A stretch of 64,000 nt of DNA. Origin: CAJWOS01 sp964502005. GTDB lineage: Bacteria > Myxococcota_A > UBA796 > UBA2385. The translations under genes were made by a program, and so were the position numbers. Position 1 is the first letter of the stretch, and each line of letters opens with the position of its first letter. The stretch lies in assembly GCA_964502005.1 (NCBI GenBank), contig CAZCUX010000001.1, positions 372,001-436,000 of the forward strand, given 5' to 3'. The notes below the pieces were generated by a model. That model had not been told where the DNA came from, did no database searches, and saw only the letters and a list, made by a program, of their open reading frames with translations. Of this stretch, positions 62,937 through 64,000 are shown piece after piece.

Positions 62937-64000
62937 ATGGCGAGCGCTGACGTCAAACCGCCCGGACCCCGTCCGCCCGATGATCGGTCCCTCGACCGTC
63001 TTGTCGACCGCTTGGCGTCGGCAGGGCGCTCCGTGGGCGTGATTCGGTTGGTCGAGCGGTGGGCCGACCAGCGCCCGCCTACGCGCCACGCATTGCTGGC
63101 GGAAGCGCGCGCGTTTCTCGACCTCAAGCTCATGGACCGCGCGTGGGTGCGCACCCGTGAGCTCATGGATGCCGAAGGCGGTGACGTAGAGGCCACGGCC
63201 CTCACCGCGGAAATGTTCATCGCGCGGGGTTGGCCGGCGCGGGCCCAGCGCTTGGTCGAGCACCTGCAAGCGGCCTCGGTGGAGCCGCGGCGGTTGGCGG
63301 CGATTGTCGAGGGTGCCGCCGCGCCCCCTGTCCGTCCGCCCACAAACGCGCGCGACCTCGAACGAACCGGCACGATTGAACAGCAAATCGCGCTCGCGGA
63401 GTCGTTTTTGGTCACAGGGAGCGTGCTGCGGGCGCGGGGCCTGTTGGAGCGCCTCAACCGCACGCACCCCGACAACCAGCGCGTGCGTCACCTGCTGTGG
63501 GGGCTGCGGGGCGAGTTTCTCACGGGGCAACAGACGTTGGCCGAGCTTGTCGTGGAGCTTCAGGCGGGTTTGGGTGGCGGACTGGCGGGGGGTCTCGAAC
63601 TCATCTCCGCTTCGCTTGACCAAAATGACCCCGAAACCGCGGAAGTCAGCAAGGTCGGGGCACTTGGTGCGATGCCTTCGGAAGAGCGGGGGCAGTCGTT
63701 TCCCAGCTTGTTTCGTTTGGTGGGCGATGCCGCGGGTGGGAGCGACGAGGACGACGATGTCACCGTCGCGGCGGTCCTCGCGAGCACCGAAGAAATGCTC
63801 GACCCGCCAACGGCCGAGCACGCCGACCCCGATGGCGAAATCGCCAGTGGCGGTGGGGACACGCAAATCATGCAGGTCATCGGCAGCGGCGCCGAGCGAC
63901 GGTTGACGCCCGCTTCGGGGCCGATGCACGAAAAGAAAGAAAAGACCGGCGGTCCCGTTGACCTGCGCCAATGGCGAGAAAAGCACGGTTTTGTGCCCAC
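62937..64000 (+). CDS. TPR-like protein, truncated by window end
   Basis: At least 354 residues, running off the window. ATG (MASADVKPPGP), with the purine-rich GAGCGAAG upstream as a weak site. Helical repeat regions: RLVDRLASAGRSVGVIRLVERWADQRPPTRHALLAEARAFLDLKLMDRAWVRT and AESFLVTGSVLRARGLLERLNRTHPDNQRVRHLLWGLRGEF resemble tetratricopeptide repeats. An acidic segment (GGSDEDDDVT) and Gly-rich stretch follow. Family not identified; no signal peptide seen. Confidence 0.75.
   Translation, partial: MASADVKPPGPRPPDDRSLDRLVDRLASAGRSVGVIRLVERWADQRPPTRHALLAEARAFLDLKLMDRAWVRTRELMDAEGGDVEATALTAEMFIARGWPARAQRLVEHLQAASVEPRRLAAIVEGAAAPPVRPPTNARDLERTGTIEQQIALAESFLVTGSVLRARGLLERLNRTHPDNQRVRHLLWGLRGEFLTGQQTLAELVVELQAGLGGGLAGGLELISASLDQNDPETAEVSKVGALGAMPSEERGQSFPSLFRLVGDAAGGSDEDDDVTVAAVLASTEEMLDPPTAEHADPDGEIASGGGDTQIMQVIGSGAERRLTPASGPMHEKKEKTGGPVDLRQWREKHGFVP

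Noticed and set aside
62634..63986. 450-residue - strand frame at the window end
   Set aside because: Antisense to the TPR-like gene, whose codon pattern is more consistent; composition is Arg/Pro-rich shadow.

Overview
The window is a chromosomal segment of a high-GC Gram-negative bacterium, most likely a member of the Myxococcota or a close relative (former Deltaproteobacteria). This placement is inferred from gene content: three secreted proteins end in MYXO-CTERM-like tails (Gly-Cys, a hydrophobic helix, then an Arg cluster), lipoproteins with Asp/Thr-, Gly/Ser- or Gly/Glu-rich linkers are abundant, UvrA is a double-length tandem protein, CotH-kinase lipoproteins occur in several copies, and a type IV pilus locus is run by PilS/PilR with a sigma-54 pilA promoter. 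Genes are tightly packed, with many ATGA, GTGA or TTGA stop/start overlaps. GTG and TTG starts are common. No tRNA, rRNA, CRISPR array, IS element or prophage was recognised.

Layout. 0-10 kb: a PPC-like lipoprotein; tcdA and tatD with a small lipoprotein gene; a DUF2835 protein; a trypsin-like protease coupled to an alpha/beta hydrolase; a coiled-coil sensor kinase; a surface repeat protein; and a degenerate M50-like membrane protein with a coupled mini-ORF. 10-15.7 kb: one 1926-residue tandem UvrA. 15.8-30.4 kb: an envelope island with four CotH-kinase lipoproteins, two lamin-tail lipoproteins, a beta-helix lipoprotein, two beta-propeller-like lipoproteins, an HlyD-like adaptor, a VTC polyphosphate-polymerase-type enzyme and a DUF4956 membrane protein. 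The core, 17846-25210, reads as one seven-gene operon. 30.5-47.3 kb: an ABC transporter pair, an acidic repeat protein, miaB, a methyltransferase, a MYXO-CTERM-like trypsin, a HerA-like ATPase, a flippase-like protein operon, a subtilisin-fold protein lacking its catalytic serine, and an MmgE/PrpD homologue.

47.4-59.8 kb: pilB-pilC-pilS-pilR, a sigma-54 promoter, pilA and hairpins. These are followed by two paralogous GT-C-type membrane proteins that enclose a TPR protein, folK and a transaldolase. 59.9-62.7 kb: a four-fold 15-bp operator-like repeat, a FadR-like TetR regulator, etfB and etfA, recalling the Bacillus subtilis fadR-etfBA fatty-acid-oxidation arrangement. The window ends inside a TPR-like gene.

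The most unusual content is the CotH/LTD/VTC/DUF4956 island. It combines secreted kinase-like lipoproteins with a predicted cytosolic phosphate-polymer synthase and a membrane partner. Next come the two enzyme-fold proteins missing catalytic residues (M50-like and S8-like) and the repeated operator upstream of the FadR-like gene.
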